A DNA stretch of 64,000 nucleotides from Ancrocorticia sp047501485 (lineage in GTDB: Bacteria; Actinomycetota; Actinomycetes; Actinomycetales; Actinomycetaceae), in the NCBI GenBank assembly GCA_047501485.1, contig JAZDRN010000011.1:1-64000 (forward strand), in the 5' to 3' direction. A program made the position numbers and the translations under genes. Of the stretch, positions 18,024 to 27,246 are shown one piece after another. Positions within the stretch are counted from its first letter, which is position 1, and the number at the start of each line of letters is the position of its first letter. The notes under the pieces were generated by a model. It was not told the origin of the DNA. It made no database searches and saw only the letters and a program-made list of their open reading frames with translations.

Positions 18024-18358
18024 GTTTGCAGTTCGCCTGCTCGGTGGCGGATATCGATCCGGCTGAAGCACAGCAGGTGACGCTGACAAGCGGATCGGGT
18101 GCGAAGGTCCTTGTCGCTGTCGTCCGTGATTCGGATGGAAGCTGGCATGCGATCGGAGACACCTGCACGCATGGCAACTATTCGCTGTCAGAGGGCTACA
18201 TAGAGGACGGGACCATCGAGTGCTGGAAGCACGGTTCCCCTTTTGACCTGGCTACAGGCCGCCCGCTCTCACTTCCGGCCACGCAGCCGGTCCCCGTATA
18301 CGTTATTGAGATTAATGGCGAAGACGTCCTCGTCGACGTCGACGCCACCTTGTCATAG
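18020..18358 (+). CDS. Rieske-type ferredoxin in the suf operon
   Basis: The 112-residue protein has the Rieske ligands C-T-H (DTCTHGNYSL, about residues 50-59) and C-W-K-H (ECWKHGSPFD, about 70-79). The fold is that of non-heme-iron oxygenase ferredoxin subunits. It lies between sufD and sufC, overlapping sufD by 4 bp. It may carry electrons for cluster assembly or persulfide reduction, which is inference from position. Similar proteins occur at this place in some actinobacterial suf operons. Confidence 0.92.
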   Translation: MSLQFACSVADIDPAEAQQVTLTSGSGAKVLVAVVRDSDGSWHAIGDTCTHGNYSLSEGYIEDGTIECWKHGSPFDLATGRPLSLPATQPVPVYVIEINGEDVLVDVDATLS

Positions 18359-18367
18359 GAGTCGACC

Positions 18368-19120
18368 TTGTCCACACTTGAGATCCAGAACCTCCACGCC
18401 TCGGTTGAGACCCCCGAAGGCCTCAAGCCGATCCTGCACGGCGTCAACCTGAGCATCGGCGACGGCGAAGTCCACGCCATCATGGGCCCGAACGGCTCGG
18501 GCAAGTCCACCACCGCCTACGCTCTGGCGGGTCACCCCAAGTACGTCATCACCGAGGGCAAGATCCTGCTCGACGGCGAGGACATCACCGACATGACCCC
18601 GGATGAGCGCGCTCAGGCCGGACTGTTCCTCGCGATGCAGTACCCCGTCGAGGTTCCCGGCGTCTCGGTCACCAACTTCCTGCGCACCGCCAAGACCGCC
18701 ATCGACGGCCATGCCCCGAAGCTGCGCGACTGGACCAAGCGCCTGAAGGAAGCCACCGCCAACCTGAAGGTCGACCCGGACTTCGTTTCCCGCGACCTCA
18801 ACGTCGGTTTCTCCGGTGGAGAGAAGAAGCGCACCGAGGTGCTGCAGATGGAACTGCTCCAGCCCAAGGTCGCCGTCCTCGACGAGACCGATTCCGGCCT
18901 GGACGTCGATGCGCTGCGCATCGTCTCCGAGGGTGTCGTGCGCATCCACGAGGAGACCAATAACTCGATCCTGCTGATCACGCACTACTCGCGGATCCTG
19001 CAGTACATCAAGCCCGATTACGTGCACGTCTTCGCGCGCGGCCAGATCGTCAAGACGGGTGGCGCCGAGCTTGCCGACCAGCTGGAAGAGTCGGGCTACG
19101 ACATCTTCGTGGGGGCCTGA
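18368..19120 (+). CDS. sufC: Fe-S assembly ATPase SufC
   Basis: The 250-residue ABC-type ATPase powers SufBCD. Walker A is GPNGSGKSTTAYALAG (about residues 39-54), the signature is NVGFSGGEKKRTEVLQM and Walker B is AVLDETDSGLDVDALR. The start is a TTG at 18368 preceded by AGGAG (18356-18360), and family members begin STLEIxNLH. It overlaps sufS by one base. Confidence 0.96.
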   Translation: MSTLEIQNLHASVETPEGLKPILHGVNLSIGDGEVHAIMGPNGSGKSTTAYALAGHPKYVITEGKILLDGEDITDMTPDERAQAGLFLAMQYPVEVPGVSVTNFLRTAKTAIDGHAPKLRDWTKRLKEATANLKVDPDFVSRDLNVGFSGGEKKRTEVLQMELLQPKVAVLDETDSGLDVDALRIVSEGVVRIHEETNNSILLITHYSRILQYIKPDYVHVFARGQIVKTGGAELADQLEESGYDIFVGA

Positions 19121-20382
19121 TGACTCAAACACCGGCACCACGCGGTGATTTCCCCATTCTGTCGCGCACCGTGCGCGGGGGAGTTCCGCTGGTCTACCTT
19201 GATTCCGGTGCCACGTCCCAGCATCCGCAGCGCGTCCTGGACGCCGTGCGGGGGATGGATATCGTGCACAACGGAGCCGTGAAGCGCGGATCGCACCAGC
19301 TTGCCGAGGAGGCGACTGTCGCCTTCGAGGATGCCCGCGATCGAGTCGCCGCTCTGGTAGGGGTAGAGCCCGGTGAGGTCGTATGGACCTCGGGCACGAC
19401 GCAGTCCATCAATCTGGTGGCATACGTCATGTCCAATGCGGCTGCGGGCAGGGGCGATCATTCCGAGCGGTTCCATGTGGGCCCCGGAGACGTGATCGTC
19501 ACTACCCGCGCCGAGCATCACTCCAACATCGTGCCGTGGCAGGAGCTATGCCTGCGCACCGGCGCGGAATTGCGTTGGCTGGACCTGACGGAGGACGGGC
19601 GGATCGATACCGACACGTTGGACGTCATCGACGAGCGCACCAAGCTGGTTGCTTTCACGCATGTCTCCAACGTGTCCGGTTCCATCTCGCCGGTGGCGCA
19701 GATCGTGGCGGCCGCCAAGCGCGTGGGAGCGCTCACGCTGCTCGACGCGTGCCAGTCCGTTCCGCACATGCCGGTCGACTTCAAGGAGCTCGACGTCGAT
19801 TTCGCGGCTTTCTCCGGGCACAAGATGCTCGGACCGACGGGTATCGGAGCCTTGTACGGGCGGCGCGAGCTGCTCGATTCCATGCCTCCTTACCAGTTCG
19901 GTGGATCGATGATCGAACTGGTGACCATGGAGAAGACCTCCTATGCGCCCGCGCCGGCGCGGTTCGAGGCGGGCACGCAGCCCGTCGCGCAGGCCGTCGG
20001 CATGGGCGAGGCGGCCTCCTATCTCATGGACATCGGCATGGAGAAGATAGCCTCCTACGAGGCGGAGCTCACCGCACGTATCCTCGACGGTATGAGGCCG
20101 TTGCCCGGCATCCGCGTCCTGGGACCTGTCGAGTGCCTCGAACGCACCGGTTCGGTCGCGTTTCATGTCGAGGGCGTCCATCCTCACGACGTGGGCCAGT
20201 ACCTGGATTCGCGGGGCGTGGCCGTGCGGGTCGGGCATCACTGTGCCCAGCCGATTCATCGCCACTTCGGGGTCTTCGCCTCGTCGCGGGTCTCCCTTGG
20301 TCCCTACAATACGGCCGAGGAGATTGATATCTTCTTAGAGGCCCTTGCGGGCGTCCGGAACTATTTCCGTTTGGAGGATTGA
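19120..20382 (+). CDS. sufS: Cysteine desulfurase SufS
   Basis: The 420-residue PLP enzyme takes sulfur from cysteine. The PLP lysine is in AFSGHKMLGPTGIGALYG, and the catalytic cysteine is in RVGHHCAQPIHRHFG. Conserved TTRAEHHSNIVPWQ and LDACQSVPHM are present. This is the SufS-type partner of SufU. The ATG overlaps the sufC stop. Confidence 0.96.
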   Translation: MTQTPAPRGDFPILSRTVRGGVPLVYLDSGATSQHPQRVLDAVRGMDIVHNGAVKRGSHQLAEEATVAFEDARDRVAALVGVEPGEVVWTSGTTQSINLVAYVMSNAAAGRGDHSERFHVGPGDVIVTTRAEHHSNIVPWQELCLRTGAELRWLDLTEDGRIDTDTLDVIDERTKLVAFTHVSNVSGSISPVAQIVAAAKRVGALTLLDACQSVPHMPVDFKELDVDFAAFSGHKMLGPTGIGALYGRRELLDSMPPYQFGGSMIELVTMEKTSYAPAPARFEAGTQPVAQAVGMGEAASYLMDIGMEKIASYEAELTARILDGMRPLPGIRVLGPVECLERTGSVAFHVEGVHPHDVGQYLDSRGVAVRVGHHCAQPIHRHFGVFASSRVSLGPYNTAEEIDIFLEALAGVRNYFRLED

Positions 20383-20855
20383 TGAACGATCTGGATGCTA
20401 TGTATCAGCAGATCATTCTCGACGCGGCGCGCGAGCGTCACGGGGAGGGGGAACTCGACAGCTTCGACGGTGAGTCGTTTCAGGTGAACACCACCTGTGG
20501 CGATCAGGTGAACCTGCAGGTCAGGCTGTCGCCGGACGGTTCTCGTATCGAGGAGATCGGGTGGGAGGGCCACGGTTGCTCTATCTCTCAGGCATCCATC
20601 TCCATCATGACCGAGATGCTTGAGGGCAAGGAGCTCACCGAGGTCATGGCTTTGTCCGAGACCTTCAGGAAACTGATGGATACTCGTGGGCACGACCTCA
20701 GCGAAGCAGACGAGGAAACCTTGGAGGATGCCGCGGCTTTCGTGGGCGTCGCCAAGTTCCCGATGCGTATCAAGTGTGCGTTGCTGGGCTGGATGGCCTT
20801 GCGCGACGCTACAGATCAGGCCGTCCTGGCCGAAAAAGGAGGAGACCATGTCTGA
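20382..20855 (+). CDS. sufU: Sulfur-transfer protein SufU
   Basis: The 157-residue IscU-like protein accepts persulfide sulfur from SufS. Zinc/sulfur ligands appear as VNTTCGDQVN, GWEGHGCSISQAS and KFPMRIKCALLGW. ATG 20382 is preferred over the TTG just upstream because GGAGGA lies 6 nt ahead. It overlaps the sufS stop by one base and sufT by 8 bp. Confidence 0.94.
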   Translation: MNDLDAMYQQIILDAARERHGEGELDSFDGESFQVNTTCGDQVNLQVRLSPDGSRIEEIGWEGHGCSISQASISIMTEMLEGKELTEVMALSETFRKLMDTRGHDLSEADEETLEDAAAFVGVAKFPMRIKCALLGWMALRDATDQAVLAEKGGDHV

Positions 20856-21228
20856 GAACCAGAACTTGGAATCGGCCCCCGCATACCCGGGCACGTCTCA
20901 GGCGCCTGAGGCCCCGCTGACCGCCCCGACAGTGGAGGACATCGAGGAAGCACTGCGTGACGTGATCGATCCGGAACTCGGCATCAACGTCGTGGACCTG
21001 GGTCTGCTCTACGGGGTGCATCTCGACGGAACGAAGGCTGTCGTCGATATGACGCTCACCTCGGCCGCGTGCCCCCTCACCGATGTGATCGAGGATCAGG
21101 CAGCTCAAGCTCTCGAGGGCATGGTGACATCCATGCGCATCAACTGGGTGTGGCTGCCGCCGTGGGGTCCAGAGCGCATCACGACAGAGGGGCGCGAGAT
21201 GCTGCAGGCTTTGGGCTTCAACGTCTGA
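20848..21228 (+). CDS. sufT: MIP18/SufT-like DUF59 protein
   Basis: The 126-residue protein carries the DUF59/PaaD core DVIDPELGINVVDLGLLYGV and the Cys-containing TLTSAACPLTDVIEDQ. A Pro/Ala-rich N-terminal tail of about 25 residues precedes it. SufT-type proteins assist Fe-S maturation. The ATG at 20848 follows AAAGGAGGAG inside the end of sufU. It is the last gene of the operon. Confidence 0.9.
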   Translation: MSENQNLESAPAYPGTSQAPEAPLTAPTVEDIEEALRDVIDPELGINVVDLGLLYGVHLDGTKAVVDMTLTSAACPLTDVIEDQAAQALEGMVTSMRINWVWLPPWGPERITTEGREMLQALGFNV

Positions 21229-21322
21229 GTGGAGTGATGGAATGGGCTGCTGTCGAACGACGACGGCGCCCATCGAGTGTTGGACGGGCTCACGTCTGTG
21301 GTTGTTCGTTCGGTAGTCGACA

Positions 21323-21356
21323 GGGGACGATCCCGCACGGGATCGTCCCCTTCTTC
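21323..21356 (+). terminator. suf operon terminator
   Basis: A perfect 12-bp stem GGGGACGATCCC (21323-21334) pairs with GGGATCGTCCCC (21339-21350) around a GCAC loop, followed by ttcttc. It lies about 95 nt after sufT and before the convergent metallopeptidase gene, so it may serve both strands. Confidence 0.85.
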
Positions 21357-21454
21357 GTGCGTGCCGGTCCCTCCGATTGAGTCGGCCATACCAACCCGCC
21401 GATTGGGCGGCCGCGGGGCTTCGAAATCACGGGACCGTCAGCTTCGGATCGTCG

Positions 21455-22339
21455 CTACGGCTGGGCGACCTCCCACGTGTCGCACGAGGCGATGGTGCCC
21501 TGGCTGTAGCCCTCCATGAGCCAGTTCATGCGTTGGTCCGCACTCCCGTGCGTGAAGCTCTCCTGATTGACTGCTACTCCGGCGTTCTCCATGATGTGGT
21601 CGTCTCCAACCGCTGAGGCGGCCGATATGGCCGAGTCCAGCTGGGTACGGCTGATGGGCTTGAGGAAGGTCTCGCCGGATTCGGGGTCCACCGTGGTCGA
21701 GGCCGAATGCAGCCATACCCCGGCAAGACAGTCGGCCTGGAGTTCCGAACGCACCTGGGTGCCGTTCGGCCCCGTATCGCCCTGCTGCACACGGCCGAGG
21801 TAGCCGAGTTCGTTCTGCAGATGGTGACCGAACTCGTGTGCGACGATGTAGGACTGCGCCAGAGTTGAGTTCTCGGTGCCGAAATCGGTTTCCAGCCGAT
21901 CGAAGAAGGTGACGTCCAGATAGACCGTCTGATCTGCTGGGCAGTAGAACGGGCCCATCTGGGCCGTGCCGGTGCCACACGCCGTCGTCGTCGACTGATC
22001 GAAGATCACGAAGGCAGGCTGGACGTATTCCACATCTGTCTCCTCGGGCAACTGGACCTGCCAGAAGGCGTCGAGGGACTCGGCTGTGGCGACCATCCAG
22101 CATTCGGTGGAGGCGTTCGCGTCGGCTCCGGTGCGGCACTGCTCTGTGAGGTCGCCCCCTTCCTCCCCGCTCACGCTGAGAGGATCGAACAAGCGGGGAT
22201 CCGGTGCCTGGCCCGTGAAGAGATAGATGAGGATGGCACCGATCAGGCCGATTCCTCCGATACCACCGGCGGCAACCGTTCCGCGGCCGCGCTTTCGCAC
22301 ACGTGAGCCGTCGAGCCTGACTCCGTCATTCATAGACAT
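21455..22339 (-). CDS. Neutral zinc metallopeptidase (YpfJ/KPN_02809 family)
   Basis: The 294-residue protein has an N-terminal cytoplasmic tail, one membrane helix (about residues 22-42) and an extracellular peptidase domain. The active-site motif is AHEFGHHLQ, with the downstream zinc ligand region SELQADCLAG. Two cysteine pairs (CRTGADANASTEC; CGTGTAQMGPFYC) likely form disulfides outside the cell. The start at 22339 is chosen because TATCCT (22351-22346) lies 6 nt upstream, giving a leaderless ATG. Confidence 0.88.
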   Translation of the reverse strand: MSMNDGVRLDGSRVRKRGRGTVAAGGIGGIGLIGAILIYLFTGQAPDPRLFDPLSVSGEEGGDLTEQCRTGADANASTECWMVATAESLDAFWQVQLPEETDVEYVQPAFVIFDQSTTTACGTGTAQMGPFYCPADQTVYLDVTFFDRLETDFGTENSTLAQSYIVAHEFGHHLQNELGYLGRVQQGDTGPNGTQVRSELQADCLAGVWLHSASTTVDPESGETFLKPISRTQLDSAISAASAVGDDHIMENAGVAVNQESFTHGSADQRMNWLMEGYSQGTIASCDTWEVAQP

Positions 22340-22458
22340 ACGTCGAGGATAGTGGGGTGGATAGCCGCCGCGCACCTCATCGGACCGGAACGCTGTGGTG
22401 GGGCATCATACAAACGGCAGGTTAGTGGTGGCAGCCATAAGTTTGTAGGCTAGGGGGC

Positions 22459-24072
22459 GTGATCAACGCCCAGAACCTCACCATGCGCATCGGAACCCGC
22501 GAACTGCTGGTCGATGCCAATTTCCGCATCGACAAAGGTATGCGGATCGGTCTCGTCGGGCGCAACGGTGCCGGTAAGACCACGCTGACGCGCCTGCTCG
22601 CGGGGGAGGGTGTCACCTCGGAGGTCATCGAGCACACGGGCTCGATCTCGCGCTCGGGCACCATCGGCTATCTGCCTCAGGACACCCAGGTGGGAGATCT
22701 GGAGCAGTTGGCCCGCGATCGCATTCTGTCGGCGCGCGGTATCGACGTCACCATCAGGCGCATCGCCAAGGCGGAAAAAGACATGTCCACCTTGACGGGG
22801 GACAAGCAGATCAAGGCCATGGAACGCTATGTGCGGCTCGACCAGGAGTTCACCGCGGCCGGAGGCTGGGCGGCCAGCGCCGAGGCGGCCCAGATGGCGG
22901 CAGCCCTCGGCCTACCGGACAGGGTGCTGCACCAGAGTCTCGAGACGCTGTCCGGAGGTCAGCGCCGCCGGGTGGAACTGGCTCGCATCCTTTTCTCCCA
23001 AGCGGAGACGCTGCTGCTCGACGAGCCCACGAACCACTTGGATCATGACTCGATCGTGTGGCTCCGCGATTACCTCCGTGCCTACAAGGGCGGTTTCGTG
23101 GTCATCTCCCACTCGGTGGAGCTGTTGCAGGACACTGTCACGGCGGTCTGGCATCTCGATGCCAACCGCGCGAGCCTCGACGTCTACAACATGGGGTGGA
23201 AGGAATATCTGGCCCAGCGCGAGACCGATGAGCGCCGACGTCGTCGTGAACGCGCGAACGCTGAGAAGAAGGCTCACGCGCTTCTTGCACAGGCGGACAA
23301 GATGCGCGCCAAGGCCACCAAGGCCGTCGCCGCCCAGAACATGGCGCGTCGCGCCGAACGGCTGCTCGAGGGAGCCGAGGACGCTCGTCAAGCGGATAAG
23401 GTGGCGAATCTGCGCTTCCCCTCCCCGGCCCACTGTGGGCGCACGCCGTTGACGGCGAAGGGTCTGTCCAAGTCCTACGGCTCGTTGGAGGTGTTCGCCG
23501 GAGTAGATCTGGCGATCGACCGTGGCAGCCGTGTGGTGGTGCTGGGCTTGAACGGAACCGGAAAGACCACCCTGCTGCGCCTGCTCGCGGAGATCGAGGA
23601 CCCGGATACCGGTGAGGTCATCCCCGGCCACGGACTCAAATTAGGCTACTACGCGCAGGAACACGAGACGATCGACCTGGACAAGAAGGTGGTGGAGAAC
23701 CTGCGTCATGTGGCGCCGGAGCTCGACGACACCCACGTGCGTTCGGTGCTCGGCTCCTTCCTGTTCTCGGGAGAGGACGCGGAGAAACCGGCCCGGGTGC
23801 TCTCGGGTGGGGAGAAGACGCGCCTGGCCCTGGCCATGCTCGTGGTCTCCGCCGCCAACGTGCTGCTGCTGGATGAACCAACCAATAACCTGGACCCGGC
23901 TTCTCGCGAGGAAATCCTCAATGCATTACGACGTTACGAGGGTGCCGTGGTTCTGGTCACCCATGATGAGGGAGCCGTGGAGGCTCTCGATCCAGAACGT
24001 GTACTCCTGCTACCCGATGGCGACGAAGACCTGTGGTCGTCCGACTACCTGGACCTTATTGCCCTGGCGTAG
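22459..24072 (+). CDS. ABC-F family ATPase (Rv1473-like)
   Basis: The 537-residue protein has two ABC domains and no membrane segments. The first has GRNGAGKTT, LSGGQRRRVELARIL and LLLDEPTNHLD. The second has GLNGTGKTT, LSGGEKTRLALAML and LLLDEPTNNLD. A basic linker (RRRRERANAEKKAHALLAQADKM) lies at about residues 255-310. ABC-F proteins act on ribosomes as translation factors or antibiotic-resistance factors. The mycobacterial relative Rv1473 also lies near suf. The GTG start is probably leaderless (TAGGCT 22446-22451, 7 nt upstream). Confidence 0.92.
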   Translation: MINAQNLTMRIGTRELLVDANFRIDKGMRIGLVGRNGAGKTTLTRLLAGEGVTSEVIEHTGSISRSGTIGYLPQDTQVGDLEQLARDRILSARGIDVTIRRIAKAEKDMSTLTGDKQIKAMERYVRLDQEFTAAGGWAASAEAAQMAAALGLPDRVLHQSLETLSGGQRRRVELARILFSQAETLLLDEPTNHLDHDSIVWLRDYLRAYKGGFVVISHSVELLQDTVTAVWHLDANRASLDVYNMGWKEYLAQRETDERRRRRERANAEKKAHALLAQADKMRAKATKAVAAQNMARRAERLLEGAEDARQADKVANLRFPSPAHCGRTPLTAKGLSKSYGSLEVFAGVDLAIDRGSRVVVLGLNGTGKTTLLRLLAEIEDPDTGEVIPGHGLKLGYYAQEHETIDLDKKVVENLRHVAPELDDTHVRSVLGSFLFSGEDAEKPARVLSGGEKTRLALAMLVVSAANVLLLDEPTNNLDPASREEILNALRRYEGAVVLVTHDEGAVEALDPERVLLLPDGDEDLWSSDYLDLIALA

Positions 24073-24097
24073 CCGCCTTCTGGGGTAGCCTGGAGCC

Positions 24098-24589
24098 ATG
24101 CCGACCCTCATTCTCATGCGACATGCAAAGGCCGCCACCGGCCGCCGCGACTTCACCCGTCCGTTGGCTGCCAGGGGGCGCGAGCAAGCGGCCCACCAGG
24201 CGGCTCCCATCTCCCAGAGGGTGGGGCGGATCGATCTGGCCCTGGTCTCTGCCGCGACGCGCACCATGCAGACCCTTGCCGGCCTGCAATCCGGTGGGCT
24301 GGCGGTGGATACCGAACGCAGCGAGGAATCCCTCTACGGCGCCGGCTGGCGAGAGGTCCTGGACTTGCTCCGCGAGGTCCCCGAGGACACCGGCAGTGTG
24401 CTCGTAGTCGGTCACGAGCCGACCATGTCCCATACCTCGGTCATGCTGGCATCCGAGGATTCGCCCGCCCAGAGCGAACTGCAGGCGGGGTTTCCGACGG
24501 CGACGGCCGCTATCGGACGGGTTGATAGCTGGGCTCAGCTTGACGCGGGCGGGCTCTTTCTCAGCGACGTGTTGCGCTCGGCGCTCTAG
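24098..24589 (+). CDS. SixA-like histidine phosphatase
   Basis: The 163-residue protein belongs to the histidine phosphatase superfamily: the RHG-type motif LMRHAKAA holds the catalytic His at residue 9, and the second His is in VVGHEPTMSHTS. SixA homologues dephosphorylate phosphohistidine. The precise substrate here is unknown. The ATG has TAGCCT (24086-24091) 6 nt upstream, consistent with a leaderless transcript. Confidence 0.88.
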   Translation: MPTLILMRHAKAATGRRDFTRPLAARGREQAAHQAAPISQRVGRIDLALVSAATRTMQTLAGLQSGGLAVDTERSEESLYGAGWREVLDLLREVPEDTGSVLVVGHEPTMSHTSVMLASEDSPAQSELQAGFPTATAAIGRVDSWAQLDAGGLFLSDVLRSAL

Positions 24590-24616
24590 TAGCGCGTCTG
24601 CGCCGATGCGCGGGCA

Positions 24617-24898
24617 CTACCAGCTTCGTGGGGTTCCCGTGATGAGACCCGAAGAATATTCGCGCTGAGCGGCTTGTTTGGCGAGGCGCTGCTCGCGCGC
24701 CCATGCGGCGCGCCCTTTCGCCCACTGTGCCTTGAGCTCGGGATCGTCCATGACGAGTGCCACGGTCTGGCAGTCTTCGGGGCCGGTCACAAAAGCCTGA
24801 CACAGCGTGCACGGCTCTCCGTAGCGCAATGGGCACTGGGGGACGTTGGCCCGCCGCACCGCGGCGCTACGGCTGCCGGTGGTGCGAGAGGAATGCAT
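24617..24898 (-). CDS. Cysteine-containing small protein (DUF6767-like)
   Basis: The 93-residue protein has a core QCPLRYGEPCTLCQAFVTGP, then DCQTVALVMDDPELKAQW and an Arg/Ala-rich tail. The four cysteines (C-x6-C-x2-C plus a later Cys) could bind metal. I recognise the pattern as an actinobacterial domain of unknown function, probably DUF6767. The start ATG 24898 has TAGAAT (24911-24906) 7 nt upstream and no Shine-Dalgarno. It converges with the SixA-like gene. Confidence 0.7.
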   Translation of the reverse strand: MHSSRTTGSRSAAVRRANVPQCPLRYGEPCTLCQAFVTGPEDCQTVALVMDDPELKAQWAKGRAAWAREQRLAKQAAQREYSSGLITGTPRSW

Positions 24899-24928
24899 AG
24901 CTACCATTCTAGACCTTGCGGACACCGC

Positions 24929-25852
24929 CTAGATGTTGGGAGCGTCCCATCCCAGCAGCGCGATCAGGATGTCGAAGCGGGCAACCGTGATGATGGCATC
25001 GGCCTGAGCGATAACGATCGGCTTGGCACAGAACGCCACGGAGAGCCCCGCGATCTTCATCATGTCGAGGTCATTGGCCCCGTCGCCCATGGCGGCGGTC
25101 AATTCCAACGGAATCGCCTCCGCGTTCGCCCACTCGCGCAGTGTCCGCGCCTTGGCCTGTCTGTCGATGACCGGCCCCAGGGTCTTACCCGTCAGCGTCC
25201 CCTCGGCGATCTCGAAGCGGTTGGCGAGGATGCCGTCCACGTTAAGCGGCTCCGCGAAGAGATCGACTACCTCATGGAAGCCCCCCGACACCAAGCCGAA
25301 GAAACCGCCGCGGTCGTGGACCGCGGCGATGAGCTCCCGGGCGCCGGGGGTCACCGTCACCCGGCTGGCGACGTCGGCGAACATCTGGGTGGAGACACCG
25401 CGCACAGCGGCCACGCGCTGCCGCAACGACTCGCCGAATTCGATCGTGCCATGCATTGCCTGGTCCGTGATGTCTCGGACGAGTTCCTCCACATCGGCGG
25501 CGGCAGCGATCATCTCGATGACCTCGTCGCGAATGAAGGTCGAATCCACATCTGAGACGATCATGCGCGGACCGTCCACCGCGATGTCGCCCGTCAGCAA
25601 TGCGCAATCGACTTTCAGGGCCAGGGCGGGGCCGCGCAGTTCGTCCATGACCTCCTGAATGTCACCGGCCCTCTTACTCCGCCCCGAGAAGCTCAGCGTG
25701 TGAATGTCCGGGACCTGTGGAGTGGACTCGACGACCGAATCGAACTCCTGGGAGAACACATGGCGCGTGTGGGTCAGGAGGCCGGCAGGCAGGGGAGAAA
25801 GCGCGGCGAGGGAGAACCGGACAGGTTCTCCCTCGCGAAGAAATAGAGTCAT
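24929..25852 (-). CDS. serB: Phosphoserine phosphatase SerB
   Basis: The 307-residue HAD enzyme makes serine from phosphoserine. The nucleophile motif is VSDVDSTFI (about residues 98-106), with GLVSGGFHEVVD and AAMGDGANDLDMM completing the HAD motifs. About 95 N-terminal residues replace the ACT domain region. It begins 14 nt after glgC ends and probably shares its transcript. Confidence 0.93.
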   Translation of the reverse strand: MTLFLREGEPVRFSLAALSPLPAGLLTHTRHVFSQEFDSVVESTPQVPDIHTLSFSGRSKRAGDIQEVMDELRGPALALKVDCALLTGDIAVDGPRMIVSDVDSTFIRDEVIEMIAAAADVEELVRDITDQAMHGTIEFGESLRQRVAAVRGVSTQMFADVASRVTVTPGARELIAAVHDRGGFFGLVSGGFHEVVDLFAEPLNVDGILANRFEIAEGTLTGKTLGPVIDRQAKARTLREWANAEAIPLELTAAMGDGANDLDMMKIAGLSVAFCAKPIVIAQADAIITVARFDILIALLGWDAPNI

Positions 25853-25866
25853 GCTCTAATTAGACA

Positions 25867-27117
25867 CTATTCCTCTATGCGCATGTTCTTCGGGACGACG
25901 ACGATACCACCGGGTGAGATGTGCAGGCCGCGTTCGCGATCCTTCTCCGGGTCCACGCCGATGGAGACTCCTTCGCCGATGAAGGCGTGCTTGTCCACAA
26001 TGGCGTTGACGATCGTGGCGTTTCGGCTGACGGTGACGCCGTCGAACAGGACGGACTGGCGTACCGATGCCCACGAGTTCACACGAACGCCGGGAGAGAG
26101 AACCGAGCCGATCACCTCGCCTCCGGAGACGATGACTCCGGGGGAGACGATCGAATCCAGAGCGTGGCCGAGACGCTCGTGATGTCCGTAGACGAACTTT
26201 GCGGGCGGAAGGCCGGTGTAGCCGGTCAGGAGTGGCCAGCGATCGTTGTACAGGTTGAACACGGGCTCCACGGAGATGAGATCCATGTTGGCCTCGTAGA
26301 AGGCATCGATGCTGCCCACGTCGCGCCAGTAGTTCTCGTCTCGCTTGGTCGAGCCGGGGATGGTGTTGAACGTGAAGTCGTAGACGCTGCAGTTGCCGGA
26401 TTCCACGAAGTCCGGAACGATGCTGCCGCCCATGTCGTGCTTGGAATCCTCGTCCTCGGCATCCTGGTTGAGAGCCTCGTACAGGGCATCGGTGTTGAAC
26501 ACGTAGTTGCCCATGGAGGCCAGGAACTGATCCGGGGCGTCGGCCAGGCCGAGCTCGCTGGTGTCCTGCGGCTTCTCGATGAATCGAGCGACCTTGCTGG
26601 GATCCTTCTTATCCACGTCGATGACGCCGAACTCGGGGGCGAGTTCCAGCGGCTGGCGGATTCCTGCGATGGTGAGGTCACGGCCCGAGGCGATGTGCTC
26701 CTCGACCATCTGGGAGAAGTCCATGCGGTAGATATTGTCCGCGCCTGTCACCAGAACGATGTCCGGGCGCTCGTCGTCGAGCACGTTGAGGGACTGGTAG
26801 ATGGCGTCTGCGGAGCCCAGGAACCAGTTCTTGCCGCGACGCTGCTGCGCAGGTACTGGAGCCACATAGTTTCCCAGAAGGTTGGACATCTGCCACGTCT
26901 TGGTGATGTGGCGGTCAAGCGAATGCGACTTGTACTGTGTCAGCACGATGACCTTGAGATATCCGGAATTGACGATGTTGCTCAGTGCGAAATCGATGAG
27001 GCGGTAGATGCCGCCGAATGGAACGGCCGGCTTTGCGCGGTCTTCGGTGAGCGGCATCAGCCGCTTACCCTCGCCTCCGGCCAAGACGATGGAAAGTACT
27101 CGTGGGTTTGATCTCAT
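25867..27117 (-). CDS. glgC: Glucose-1-phosphate adenylyltransferase
   Basis: The 416-residue enzyme makes ADP-glucose. It has the N-terminal nucleotide site VLAGGEGKRLMPLTEDRAKP, the substrate segment RFIEKP and a C-terminal left-handed beta-helix. It is divergent from glgM/glgA, as Rv1213 is from Rv1212c. TAGGAT (27130-27125) lies 7 nt upstream of the ATG at 27117, so the mRNA is probably leaderless. Confidence 0.95.
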   Translation of the reverse strand: MRSNPRVLSIVLAGGEGKRLMPLTEDRAKPAVPFGGIYRLIDFALSNIVNSGYLKVIVLTQYKSHSLDRHITKTWQMSNLLGNYVAPVPAQQRRGKNWFLGSADAIYQSLNVLDDERPDIVLVTGADNIYRMDFSQMVEEHIASGRDLTIAGIRQPLELAPEFGVIDVDKKDPSKVARFIEKPQDTSELGLADAPDQFLASMGNYVFNTDALYEALNQDAEDEDSKHDMGGSIVPDFVESGNCSVYDFTFNTIPGSTKRDENYWRDVGSIDAFYEANMDLISVEPVFNLYNDRWPLLTGYTGLPPAKFVYGHHERLGHALDSIVSPGVIVSGGEVIGSVLSPGVRVNSWASVRQSVLFDGVTVSRNATIVNAIVDKHAFIGEGVSIGVDPEKDRERGLHISPGGIVVVPKNMRIEE

Positions 27118-27246
27118 GGAACCGATCCTACCGTGAAAAAAGTGATGGGGGGCACGTTTTCCAAGAACGTCTCACAAATGGTTGGTTACCGCTAGAGTGG
27201 TTCACGCATAGGTCATTTGGCATCCATTCAACGAGGAAGGACCAAC

